Assembly: GCA_934122235.1 (NCBI GenBank)
Contig: CAKOWE010000005.1
Span: 28,314 to 92,313, forward strand
Direction: 5' to 3'
DNA: 64,000 nucleotides
Source of the DNA: an uncultured Clostridia bacterium
Lineage (GTDB): Bacteria; Bacillota; Clostridia; TANB77; CAG-508
Under the pieces are notes generated by a model, which was not told where the DNA came from, did no database searches, and saw only the letters and a program-made list of their open reading frames with translations. The translations under genes were made by a program, and so were the position numbers. The stretch's first letter is position 1, and every line of letters starts with the position of its first letter. This document shows positions 28,507 through 37,732 of this stretch, in pieces.

Positions 28507-29069
28507 ACTTGTAATCCTCTTAAAATAGTTTTTTCATATTCCATATATATTTGTTTTATATCAATTGGTCTTTTTACTTTTAATTTGTATACTAAACTTG
28601 AACATGTTACTCCAAATATTTCTGTTGCTATCATTTCTGGATCACCACTTACTATTTCTTTACTTTTTATGCCTTCTTTTACTATGTCTTCTATTATTTT
28701 TATATATTCAAACACATATTTTTTGCAAATGTTATTTCTTGGCTCATTTCCCCATATTTGGCTAAGCAATATAGTCATAAAGTCTTCATATTTTAGCATT
28801 ACTTTTATTTCTATTAGTATTACCGCTTTTAGTTTATCCATTGCTTTATTTAATTTTTGGGTTTTAATTTCTATACTATTTTTTAGTAATTTTACTCCTT
28901 CTTCTACTAAAAAATTAAATATCTCTTCTTTATTAGAAAAATGATAATACAAAGTTCCTTTTGCAACGCCAACCATAGAAGTTATTTCCTCAACGCTTGT
29001 TGCATCGTACCCTTTTTCTGCAAACAGTTTCATTGATGTCTCAAATATCTTCCTTTTAGTTTTGTTCAT
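28503..29069 (-). CDS. TetR-family regulator of the acyl-CoA ligase
   Basis: This protein of 188 residues starts at ATG 29069 after AGAGGTG. Its N-terminal helix-turn-helix reads F-A-E-K-G-Y-D-A-T-S-V, G-V-A-K-G-T-L-Y-Y-H-F. The C-terminal ligand domain is family-typical and divergent. The stop overlaps the ligase start (ATGA). FadR-type TetR proteins in Gram-positive bacteria bind acyl-CoA, which fits this neighbour; that is inference. Confidence 0.88.
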   Translation of the reverse strand: MNKTKRKIFETSMKLFAEKGYDATSVEEITSMVGVAKGTLYYHFSNKEEIFNFLVEEGVKLLKNSIEIKTQKLNKAMDKLKAVILIEIKVMLKYEDFMTILLSQIWGNEPRNNICKKYVFEYIKIIEDIVKEGIKSKEIVSGDPEMIATEIFGVTCSSLVYKLKVKRPIDIKQIYMEYEKTILRGLQV

Positions 29070-29114
29070 TAAACACCTCTTAAAATAAAAATTAATTTTA
29101 TTATACATTATTTA

Positions 29115-31001
29115 CTATTCTGCTTGCAATATTTTTTTATTTTTTATAAATTTGTCTTCTATAATCTTTTCTATATTTTCTACATCTAATCCGTATTTTT
29201 TCTCTATTTCTTCAGTGTTTCCTTGCTTGATAAATTTATCCGGATACCCTAAATTTATTATGTTTATATTTTTGACCTGTTGGTCATTTACAAAATTCAC
29301 AATACAATTTCCCATTCCATTTAATATATAACCATCTTCTATCGTAACTACATTTCTTGTTTTTAATACAGATTTAAGTATTGCATCTTTATCTAATGGT
29401 TTTAAGAATCTTAAGTTTATAACCTCTACAGAAAAATCATTTTTATTTTCTAATCTATCTGCGACTTTCATTGCTTTAGCCACAGTTTTTCCTAAAGCAA
29501 TTATAGTCAAATCATTTCCTTCTTTTAATACCTCAGCTTTTCCTAATTGTATAGTTTCATGTTTTTTAAATTCGAACTTATCTTCTCCTCCTCTTGGATA
29601 TCTTATTGCTATTGGTTTATTCAAATTCACACCAAATTCTAGCATAGCTTCTAATTCTTCAAAATCCTTAGGAGCCAGTATATTAATATTAGGCATTGAA
29701 TTCAAAAAACACAAATCTAATATTCCTTGATGCGTTTCTCCATCATTTCCAACGATTCCAGCTCTATCTACGCATATTGTAACTGGTAAGTTTTGAATAC
29801 ACACATCATGAACAATTTGATCATATGCTCTTTGCAAAAAAGACGAATATATTGGCACAACAGGTTTTAATCCGTTTTTTGCCATACCAGCAGCCATACC
29901 TATTGCATGTTGTTCTGCAATTCCTACATCAAAAAATCTCGTTGGATATGTTTTGGCAAAATTTGTAAGTCCTGTGCCATCACACATTGCAGCAGTTATA
30001 GCTACTATTTTATCATCTTTACTAGCTAAATTCATCAACTTTTCTCCAAAAACTTGCGAGTAATCTTTTTTCTTTTCTTTTAATGTTTTTCCTGTTTTTA
30101 CATCAAAACTTGATATGCTATGAAACTGGTCTGGATTTTTTTCTGCTTCGTAATATCCTTTTCCTTTTTTTGTTATAACATGAATCAATACTGGTCCTTC
30201 CTCATTACTAGCTAACTTCAATAGACTTTCTAATTTTTCTATATCATTTCCATCTACAGGTCCAAAATATGAAAAACCGATATCTTCAAAATACATATTT
30301 TGTATAAATAATTGTTTTACTCCTCTTTTTATAGATTTTAATACTTCTACTAATTTTTTTCCTATAATTGGAGTTTTACCCAATATTTTTTTTGTCTCTG
30401 TATTAGTTTTTCTATATAACTTTTTGGTTCTTAATTTTCCTAATAAATGAGCCATACCTCCAACATTTTTTGATATGCTCATTTCATTATCGTTTAATAT
30501 AACTATTATATTACTATTACTACTTCCAGCATCATTTAATGCTTCTAATGCCATACCTCCTGTTAAAGCGCCATCACCTATTATTGCAATAACTTTGTTC
30601 GTCTCTTTTTTTATATCTCTTGCTCTTGCCATTCCCAAAGCAACTGAAATAGACGTACTGCTATGTCCTGTATCAAAAACATCATATATAGATTCAGATG
30701 TTTTTGGAAAACCTGCAATTCCGTCCATTTTTCGTAAAGTATCCATTTTTTCTTTTCTACCGGTTAAAATTTTATGTACATATGTTTGATGTCCCACATC
30801 CCATATAATTTTATCTTCTGGCGCATTAAATATAGAATGTATTGCAATAGTAAGTTCTACTACTCCTAAATTAGAAGCTAAATGTCCTCCATTATTTGCT
30901 ACAACTTCTACTAATTTTTTTCTTATTTCCCCAGCTAAAATCTTTTTTTCCTCTATGTTTAAATTTTTTAAATCTTTGGGGGAATTTATTTTTTCTAACA
31001 T
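29115..31001 (-). CDS. dxs: 1-deoxy-D-xylulose-5-phosphate synthase
   Basis: This thiamine-diphosphate enzyme of 628 residues makes DXP from pyruvate and glyceraldehyde-3-phosphate, the first step of the MEP isoprenoid route and a precursor for thiamine and pyridoxal. Motifs include D-V-G-H-Q-T-Y-V-H-K, the ThDP site G-D-G-A-L-T-G-G-M-A-L-E-A-L-N, D-R-A-G-I-V-G-N-D-G-E-T-H-Q-G and R-Y-P-R-G. ATG 31001 follows GGAGAG. ispD, ispE and ispF lie at 46.6-48.6 kb. Confidence 0.96.
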   Translation of the reverse strand: MLEKINSPKDLKNLNIEEKKILAGEIRKKLVEVVANNGGHLASNLGVVELTIAIHSIFNAPEDKIIWDVGHQTYVHKILTGRKEKMDTLRKMDGIAGFPKTSESIYDVFDTGHSSTSISVALGMARARDIKKETNKVIAIIGDGALTGGMALEALNDAGSSNSNIIVILNDNEMSISKNVGGMAHLLGKLRTKKLYRKTNTETKKILGKTPIIGKKLVEVLKSIKRGVKQLFIQNMYFEDIGFSYFGPVDGNDIEKLESLLKLASNEEGPVLIHVITKKGKGYYEAEKNPDQFHSISSFDVKTGKTLKEKKKDYSQVFGEKLMNLASKDDKIVAITAAMCDGTGLTNFAKTYPTRFFDVGIAEQHAIGMAAGMAKNGLKPVVPIYSSFLQRAYDQIVHDVCIQNLPVTICVDRAGIVGNDGETHQGILDLCFLNSMPNINILAPKDFEELEAMLEFGVNLNKPIAIRYPRGGEDKFEFKKHETIQLGKAEVLKEGNDLTIIALGKTVAKAMKVADRLENKNDFSVEVINLRFLKPLDKDAILKSVLKTRNVVTIEDGYILNGMGNCIVNFVNDQQVKNINIINLGYPDKFIKQGNTEEIEKKYGLDVENIEKIIEDKFIKNKKILQAE

Positions 31002-31025
31002 GTGTTTTCTCTCCATTCAACTGTT

Positions 31026-31214
31026 TTATACATTTAAATATATAACTAGACTCCCAATAATAGCTAATATAAATCCTAATATTTTTAACCCCATACTAGC
31101 CTCATTTTGGTCACCAAAACTAAATAACTTCTTAGTTAATATCCTAGCGTCATATACTATTATTACTCCTATTAGAGCTACTAATATTCCCACTATCACA
31201 AATAAATTCATCAT
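31026..31214 (-). CDS. Small two-helix membrane protein, 62 aa
   Basis: This short protein has two hydrophobic helices (about residues 4-22 and 44-61) joined by a charged loop with D-Q-N-E-A. It sits between comEB and dxs with tight spacing on both sides and has its own AAGGGACG site, so it is probably a real operon member. Function is unknown. Confidence 0.65.
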   Translation of the reverse strand: MMNLFVIVGILVALIGVIIVYDARILTKKLFSFGDQNEASMGLKILGFILAIIGSLVIYLNV

Positions 31215-31232
31215 TCAACGTCCCTTCATACA

Positions 31233-31730
31233 TTAATATGATATTTCTCCATTTAATATTTCATCGTTATTTATCCATTCATCTACATTTATTATTTTGT
31301 ATTCTGTTTTGTTTACCCTCACAACAACTTCCTTAACTCCTGAATTTATTATCATTTTTCTACACATTAAACATGGAGATGCTCCGTTTTCATAGTCTTC
31401 TGTATCAGTTCTATAACCTACTAAATACAAAGTACTACCTAACATATCTTTTCTAGATGCGCTTATTATAGCATTCTGCTCGCTATGTACCGATCTACAA
31501 GCATCATAACCAGCATGTCTTATTTCTGGAAACATTTTCTTTTTGGTACAATAACCTAAATCTATGCAGTTTATTCTTCCACGAGGTGCTCCACTATATC
31601 CTGTAGAAATTATTTCATCGTTGTTTACAATAACTGTTCCATATTTTTTTCTTAAACAGGTACTTCTGCTTGCTACTGCTTCTGCAATATCTAAATAATA
31701 ATTAGTTTTATCTACTCTATTTAGTTTCAT
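31233..31730 (-). CDS. comEB: dCMP deaminase
   Basis: This zinc deaminase of 165 residues converts dCMP to dUMP for thymidylate synthase. The zinc and proton-shuttle motif H-S-E-Q-N-A-I and the later S-P-C-L-M-C-R-K-M-I are complete; an N-terminal cysteine/histidine region (C-T-K-K-K, H-A-G-Y-D-A-C) matches the family. ATG 31730 follows AAGGAG. It links to thyA elsewhere in the window. Confidence 0.9.
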   Translation of the reverse strand: MKLNRVDKTNYYLDIAEAVASRSTCLRKKYGTVIVNNDEIISTGYSGAPRGRINCIDLGYCTKKKMFPEIRHAGYDACRSVHSEQNAIISASRKDMLGSTLYLVGYRTDTEDYENGASPCLMCRKMIINSGVKEVVVRVNKTEYKIINVDEWINNDEILNGEISY

Positions 31731-31822
31731 AAAATGTCTCCTTTCCAAAGCAAACTTATATTTTTATAATAATATGAAAAAAATGATGAATAATAAAAAT
31801 ATATTCACCACTTTATCGTTTA

Positions 31823-32005
31823 CTAATCTTCTTTTTTGCTTACTACTTCTTTTCCATCATAATATCCACAATTAGGACAAACTCTGTGTGGCATTACTGG
31901 TTCATTACAGTGTTTACAAGTAGCTAAATTTGGTTTATCTAATTTCCATGTTGATCTTTTGGCTCCTGTTCTTGCTTTTGACCATCTTCTTTTTGGTTGT
32001 GCCAT
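31823..32005 (-). CDS. rpmF: Ribosomal protein bL32, zinc-binding type
   Basis: This 60-residue protein starts M-A-Q-P-K-R-R-W-S-K and has the family's zinc ribbon C-K-H-C then C-P-N-C. The ATG at 32005 lies after GGGAGGG. Reading from further upstream would add a non-conserved extension. It is a separate unit between comEB and asnB. Confidence 0.95.
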   Translation of the reverse strand: MAQPKRRWSKARTGAKRSTWKLDKPNLATCKHCNEPVMPHRVCPNCGYYDGKEVVSKKED

Positions 32006-32258
32006 TGCTATTCCCTCCCTTAGTTTCCAATAGTTATCTATATAATTTATATTTATACACAATTATGTGACTATAAGAGTATACTAGTTTTTTACATTTT
32101 TGTCAATACCTAATTTGTTGCATATAATAATAAATATATACTTTAGTATCAATTATTTTTTATTTGTTCTACAAAAATACAGCTATCTCAACCATTTAGC
32201 AAATCTTTAAATCAAAAAAAATAAATAAGTTACTTTTGTAACAGAATTGGAGGATTTT

Positions 32259-34107
32259 ATGTGTGGTCTTGTAGGCTATGTAAATTATACAAAAGATATA
32301 AGTAATTATAAACACATCATAGAAGATATGAATAACACTCTAAAGAAACGTGGTCCTGATGAGGAAGGATATTATTTTGATAAACATATCAATTTAGGTC
32401 ACAAAAGACTAATTGTTATCGACCCTCAAAATGGTAAGCAACCAATGCAAACTATTTACAATGATAATACTTATACAATTGTTTACAATCGGTCAAATAT
32501 ATAATGCCAACGAATTAAGGCAAGAATTAATCGAAAAAGGTTTTATATTTGATGGCCATTGCGATACCGAGGTATTACTTAAAAGTTATATATACTGGGG
32601 TGCTGAAGTGGTAAATAAATTGAATGGAATATTTGCATTTGCAATTTGGAATACAAAAACAGAAGAATTATTTATTGCCCGTGATCATTTTGGTATTAAA
32701 CCGCTATATTATACTTTCAATGATGACAACTTTATATTTGCTTCTGAAATAAAAGCACTATTAAAACACCCTCATGTAAAGCCATGTTTAAACGCTACTA
32801 GTATCTGTGAATTATTTGGAATAGGTCCTGCGCATACTCCAGGAACTTCCGTTTTCAAGAATATCTATGAAATCAAACCAGCACACTACGCAATATTAAA
32901 TAAATCAGGATTTCACATAGAAAAATATTGGGAGCTTATTAGTAAACCTCATACAGATAATTTTAATCAAACTTGTGAAAAAGTAAAATATTTATTAGAT
33001 GACGCTATAAAAAGGCAACTTGTTTCTGACGTACCTCTTTGTTTAATGCTATCTGGTGGTTTAGATTCGAGTATAATAACCGCGTATGCTAGCAATTATT
33101 GTAAGAAGAATGGTTTGCCACCATTAAACACGTATTCTATAGATTATGTAGACAATGACAAAAATTTTGTAAAAAGTGATTTTCAACCTAATTCGGATAA
33201 TCATTATATAGATATAATGCAAAAAGCTTTTAATACACAGCATCATAAAATAGTAATAGATACACCAGAACTTGCAGATTGCTTACAAGATGCTGTAATT
33301 GCTAGAGATATGCCTGGAATGGCCGATGTAGATTCTTCTATGTTATTGTTTTGTAAATATATAAAAGAAGATGCCACAGTAGTTCTATCAGGAGAATGTT
33401 CAGATGAGATATTTGCTGGTTACCCATGGTTTTTCAGAGACGATGCATTAAACAGTAATACTTTTCCATGGTCTATAGCTCTAACAGAAAGACAAAATTT
33501 ATTAAACAAAGATATTTCAAGGCAAATAGATTTAAAAGAATATGTAGATTATCAATATTTAAACAGTTTATCTCAAATGAACTCTCTAAATAGTGATTCA
33601 TTAGAAACTGCAGAAAAAAGAAAAATTTCGTATTTAACAATGAATTGGTTCATGCAAACACTATTAGATCGTTCTGACAGAATGTCTATGTATAACGGAT
33701 TAGAATTACGTGTTCCATTTTGTGATTATAGATTAGTAGAATATCTATGGAATATTCCATGGGAAATGAAAGCATTAAATGGTCGTGAAAAAGGCTTATT
33801 AAGATATGTTGTAAAAGACTTACTTCCAAAAGAAATTGTAGACAGAAAAAAAAGTCCATACCCAAAAACACACAACCCAAATTATTTAGCAAAAGTAAAA
33901 AGAATATTAACGGAAATAATAAAAGATGATAATGCTCCTATCTATTCTTTATTGGATAAAAAATATATTCTAGAAATCATACAAACAGATGGTAAAGCTT
34001 TTACACGTCCTTGGTTTGGTCAGCTAATGACAGGTCCACAACTTATGGCATACTTAATCCAAGTAAATATGTGGTTAAGTATATATAAACCTGAAATCGA
34101 AATTTAA
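32259..34107 (+). CDS. asnB: Asparagine synthetase (glutamine-hydrolysing), split by a +1 shift at CGG codon 78
   Basis: AsnB amidates aspartate using glutamine and ATP. It starts with ATG 32259 after GGAGG, so Cys2 is the amidotransferase nucleophile (M-C-G-L-V-G). The standard frame ends ...T-I-V-Y-N-R-S-N-I and stops. Skipping the C of CGG at 32490-32492 gives Y-N-G-Q-I-Y-N-A, the near-invariant glutaminase motif N-G-(E)-I-Y-N. The rest includes the PP-loop S-G-G-L-D-S-S-I. The joined protein has 615 residues. It is the only recoded gene on the plus strand. The usual E of N-G-E is Q here. Confidence 0.93.
32490..32492 (+). other. Recoding site: CGG codon, +1 shift in asnB
   Basis: The standard frame reads AAT CGG TCA and stops three codons later. 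Skipping the C gives AAT GGT CAA ATA TAT AAT, Asn-Gly-Gln-Ile-Tyr-Asn. The asparagine and glycine form the oxyanion hole in the glutaminase domain, so glycine is needed here. Confidence 0.9.
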
Positions 34108-34120
34108 TTTAACCTTAAAA

Positions 34121-34150
34121 AAATAAAGTTCCAAAATTGGAACTTTATTT
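34121..34150. terminator. Bidirectional terminator between asnB and pdp
   Basis: A perfect 14-bp stem (AAATAAAGTTCCAA/TTGGAACTTTATTT) with a two-base centre and A/T flanks lies between two convergent genes. Confidence 0.88.
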
Positions 34151-35455
34151 TTACTCTATTATTCCTAATATATGTTGTTGTTTTGTTACTTCTTTTTCAG
34201 AAAATTTATAAGCATCATATAAATCTTCTACTGCTTTTTGTCCTTTAACTTCATCATTTGCATGTATATAAGCTAATATTTCATTATCTTTTACTCTATC
34301 TCCAATTTTCTTTGCCAAAACAATTCCAACAGTACTATCAATTTTATCATCCTTTTTTATTCTTCCCGCACCTAAATTTACAGAAATTTTTCCAACCGTT
34401 AATGCATCTAAGGCACTTACGTATCCGTCATTCTTAGATAACACTGGAATAATATATTTTGCTTTTGGTAATTTTTCCATATTTTCAATATAAGATATAT
34501 CCCCACCATGTTTTTCTACTAATTCCAAAAATTTATTATATGCTTTTCCATTTTTTACATTTTCTAATATTTTTAATTTATTTTCTTCTAAATTATCTCC
34601 ATTTCCAGATAACTTGATAATAATTGATCCTATCGTTGTAATTATTGTCTCTATATCTTCTGTCATATTACCTCTTAAAGCTTTAACCGCCTCAATTATT
34701 TCTAAAGTATTTCCTACTGTTCTTCCAATAGGTTCACTCATATTAGTTAAAACACTTATTGTTTCTTTATTTGCTAATCTTCCTATTTCTTTCATTTTCT
34801 CGGCTAATTTTATAGCATCTTCCTTGTTTTTCATAAAAGCACCATTGCCACAAGTAACTTCTAAAACAATTTTAGTTGCACCAGCTGCAATTTTTTTACT
34901 CATTATGCTAGACGCAATTAGTGGCATACTTTCAACACAAGCTATTGTGTCTCTCAATGCATATAATTTCTTATCCGCAGGAGCTAGATTCAATGTTTGA
35001 CCAATTATGCTAATTCCTATGTCTTTTACATTTTCTATAAACCTATTAATATCGACACTTGTATTATAACCTGGTATAGATTCTAATTTATCTATTGTTC
35101 CTCCAGTAAATCCTAACCCTCTTCCAGACATTTTAGCTACAGGTATACCTAAAGATGCAATTATAGGCATTAATATTATTGTAATTTTATCTCCAACTCC
35201 ACCTGTACTATGCTTATCTACAACAACATTAGATATAGGTGTTAAATCTAATATCTCACCAGAATTAGCCATCGCAAGTGCTAAATCTGTTGTTTCTTTA
35301 GAATTCATTCCATTTATATATATTGCCATTACTAAAGCTGCCGCTTGGTAATCTGTAACATTTCCTTTCGTGTACTCTTTAACAAAAAATTCTATTTCTT
35401 CTGTGCTTAATTTTTGGTTATCTCTTTTTTTGGCTATTATTTCTAATATATTCAT
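34151..35455 (-). CDS. pdp: Pyrimidine-nucleoside (thymidine) phosphorylase
   Basis: This 434-residue salvage enzyme cleaves pyrimidine nucleosides with phosphate. The signature S-G-R-G-L-G-F-T-G-G-T-I-D-K-L-E-S-I-P-G lies near residue 110, and D-K-H-S-T-G-G-V-G-D-K near 81 binds phosphate. The C-terminal domain ends in a typical A-x-V-x-D-G-x-I-like region in degenerate form. GAGGG precedes the ATG. deoA is the alternative name for closely related enzymes. Confidence 0.9.
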   Translation of the reverse strand: MNILEIIAKKRDNQKLSTEEIEFFVKEYTKGNVTDYQAAALVMAIYINGMNSKETTDLALAMANSGEILDLTPISNVVVDKHSTGGVGDKITIILMPIIASLGIPVAKMSGRGLGFTGGTIDKLESIPGYNTSVDINRFIENVKDIGISIIGQTLNLAPADKKLYALRDTIACVESMPLIASSIMSKKIAAGATKIVLEVTCGNGAFMKNKEDAIKLAEKMKEIGRLANKETISVLTNMSEPIGRTVGNTLEIIEAVKALRGNMTEDIETIITTIGSIIIKLSGNGDNLEENKLKILENVKNGKAYNKFLELVEKHGGDISYIENMEKLPKAKYIIPVLSKNDGYVSALDALTVGKISVNLGAGRIKKDDKIDSTVGIVLAKKIGDRVKDNEILAYIHANDEVKGQKAVEDLYDAYKFSEKEVTKQQHILGIIE

Positions 35456-35490
35456 ATAATTACCTCCCTCATTTTAATAATAATGTTTTT

Positions 35491-36117
35491 CTAGATAATG
35501 TTTTTAACAAAACTTTTTCTATGTAGCATGCATATTCCATTTTCTTTAATTGCTTGGATATGTTTTGCAGTTCCATATCCCTTATGACTTGCAAATCCAT
35601 ACTGTGGGTATACTTTATCCCATTCATACATTATTCTATCTCTAGTAACTTTTGCAATTATTGAAGCTGCTGCTATAGAATAATTCTTTGCATCTCCTTT
35701 TATAATAGAGGTATATGGCACTCCACATGTATCAATATGTTCTAAAGCATCAACTAAAATTCTATTTGGTTTTACTTTTAAATTTTGTATAGACATAGTT
35801 AATGCTTTTTTGGTAGCATTTAATATGTTAATTTCATCAATTTCTTCTTGATCTACAATTCCTACACTCCATGCAATAGCACTTTTAATTATTTCTTCAT
35901 ACAATATTTCTCTTTTCTTTTCTGATACTTTTTTAGAATCATTTATTCCCTCAATAAAAGAGTCTTTAGGTAATATCACACATCCAACAACTACAGGTCC
36001 TGCCAAAGGTCCCCTTCCTGCTTCATCAATTCCTGCAATGTATTGTACTCCGTCTTTATGTAATTCATTTTCATACTCTTTTAATAAATTTAGTCTATCT
36101 ATTTCCTTTTCTTTCAT
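35491..36117 (-). CDS. rnhB: Ribonuclease HII
   Basis: This protein of 208 residues removes ribonucleotides misincorporated in DNA. The signature G-I-D-E-A-G-R-G-P-L-A-G-P-V supplies two catalytic acids; a third aspartate lies in L-V-D-A-L-E and the fourth in K-V-T-R-D-R. ATG 36117 follows GTGGAG; an earlier in-frame ATG lacks a ribosome site. It is divergent from htrA. Confidence 0.95.
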   Translation of the reverse strand: MKEKEIDRLNLLKEYENELHKDGVQYIAGIDEAGRGPLAGPVVVGCVILPKDSFIEGINDSKKVSEKKREILYEEIIKSAIAWSVGIVDQEEIDEINILNATKKALTMSIQNLKVKPNRILVDALEHIDTCGVPYTSIIKGDAKNYSIAAASIIAKVTRDRIMYEWDKVYPQYGFASHKGYGTAKHIQAIKENGICMLHRKSFVKNII

Positions 36118-36327
36118 CTTTATCTCCACTATTATAATATTTAATTTCACTATTTTATTTCTAATGTTGTGTTTTTAAGGTTTATTTAATATTCTTTTAC
36201 TATTATATATTTATAATTTTTGCAATGCAATATTTATATTACATTTTAATTACAATTCGCACATATATATTTATTTTTTAGCAAAAATATTATATTATAA
36301 TAATTATTAAGTTTAGGAGGAATAATT

Positions 36328-37539
36328 ATGGAAGATATTAATGATTATTTTAATAATACACCACCAAAAAAGGCAAAATCTAATTTAAAAAATAGTATAG
36401 TAGCTCCATTTGTAAGCGGAGTTTTAGGTGCTTCTTTAGTGGTAGGAATTTGCTTTGGTAATCCATCTATTAGAACTAAATTAATAGGAGAACAAAAAAT
36501 TGAAACAAAAGAAGCATCATCAACTGTATCTACACCAACAAATACAGGAACAATTGACTTGGTTTCTTTAAGTAGTTTTTCAGATACAGCTGTAGGTGTA
36601 GCTAGCAAAGTATTGCCATCTATCGTTGGTATCAATGTAACATTTAATGTTACAAGTAATTTTGGATACGGAATGCAACAATCTGCACAAGCGTCAGCTT
36701 CTGGTTCCGGTATAATTATAAGTGAAGATGGATATATTTTAACAAATAACCATATTGTAAATTCAACATCTACTTCTTCATTTTACGAAGTAAGCAAAGC
36801 AACTAGTGTTACTGTATATTTATTTAATGATGAAACACCATATGAAGCTAAAATAATTGGAACAGATGCTCAAACCGATTTGGCAGTTATCAAAATAGAA
36901 AAAGATGGTTTAACTGCAGCTGAACTTGGTGACTCTAGTAGTGTAAAAGTCGGTGAATTTGCTATGGCGATTGGTAATCCATTAGGATTAAAAAGCACTG
37001 TTACTAGCGGAATAATTAGTGCTGTTAACAGAGAAGTTACTAGCAGTGATGGAACAAAATATGTTCTTCTTCAAACTGATGCTGCAATAAATTCTGGTAA
37101 TAGTGGTGGTGCTTTAGTAAATTCACAAGGACAAGTAATTGGGATAAATACTTTAAAAATATCAGCTACTGGCGTAGAAAATATGGGATTTGCAATTCCT
37201 ATAAATGATACTGTCGATATATATAAGCAATTAATAGACTATAATAAAGTCAAAAGACCTTACATTGGTATAGAAGGATTAAATTTGGATGAAACGAAAG
37301 CAACTCAAAATAATTTACCAGTTGGAATTTATGTAAAATCAGTTGAAGATTTCAGTGCTGCACAAATAGCCGGAATAAAACCAGGAGATGTAATTACAGA
37401 AGCTGATGGCAAAAAAATCTCTACAATGCAAGAATTAACAGATATAAAAAATTCTAAATCAATTGGTGACGAATTAGAAATAAAACTAACAAGAGATGGT
37501 AAAGAAAAAACTATTACATTAACATTGAAAGAAGAGTAA
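36328..37539 (+). CDS. htrA: HtrA/DegP-type serine protease with a PDZ domain
   Basis: This 403-residue S1C protease handles misfolded surface proteins. It has a short cytoplasmic N-terminus, one membrane helix (about 25-45), a linker, then the protease domain with H142, D184 and S259 (G-N-S-G-G). One PDZ domain (about 305-400) ends the protein. The single-helix topology matches the Gram-positive HtrA/YvtA type. AGGAGG precedes the ATG and a strong terminator follows. Confidence 0.93.
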   Translation: MEDINDYFNNTPPKKAKSNLKNSIVAPFVSGVLGASLVVGICFGNPSIRTKLIGEQKIETKEASSTVSTPTNTGTIDLVSLSSFSDTAVGVASKVLPSIVGINVTFNVTSNFGYGMQQSAQASASGSGIIISEDGYILTNNHIVNSTSTSSFYEVSKATSVTVYLFNDETPYEAKIIGTDAQTDLAVIKIEKDGLTAAELGDSSSVKVGEFAMAIGNPLGLKSTVTSGIISAVNREVTSSDGTKYVLLQTDAAINSGNSGGALVNSQGQVIGINTLKISATGVENMGFAIPINDTVDIYKQLIDYNKVKRPYIGIEGLNLDETKATQNNLPVGIYVKSVEDFSAAQIAGIKPGDVITEADGKKISTMQELTDIKNSKSIGDELEIKLTRDGKEKTITLTLKEE

Positions 37540-37558
37540 ACTATATTAAATAGCAAAT

Positions 37559-37589
37559 ACCCCAAGAAATAATTAAATGTTCTTGGGGT
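37559..37589 (+). terminator. Terminator of htrA
   Basis: A perfect 10-bp stem (ACCCCAAGAA/TTCTTGGGGT) with an 11-base loop is followed by a T-rich stretch. Confidence 0.9.
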
Positions 37590-37615
37590 TATTATTTTAA
37601 TTATAAAAACTAGTC

Positions 37616-37644
37616 TTTACATTTTATGTAAATTATGCTATAAT
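37616..37644 (+). promoter_or_regulatory. Sigma-A type promoter of purB
   Basis: TTTACA (37616-37621) and TATAAT (37639-37644) are 17 bases apart, with an ATGC extension before the -10. The leader that follows can pair GTGCATT with AATGCAC, and TTTCTAAA with TTTAGAAA beside the ribosome site, so alternative folds are possible. Confidence 0.8.
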
Positions 37645-37732
37645 GTGCATTGTCTCTATGGCTGTTAATTTCTAAATGCACTACTCCTTGGAAAGACAAC
37701 AGTTAAATAACTTTTAGAAAGGGGAATTTCTT

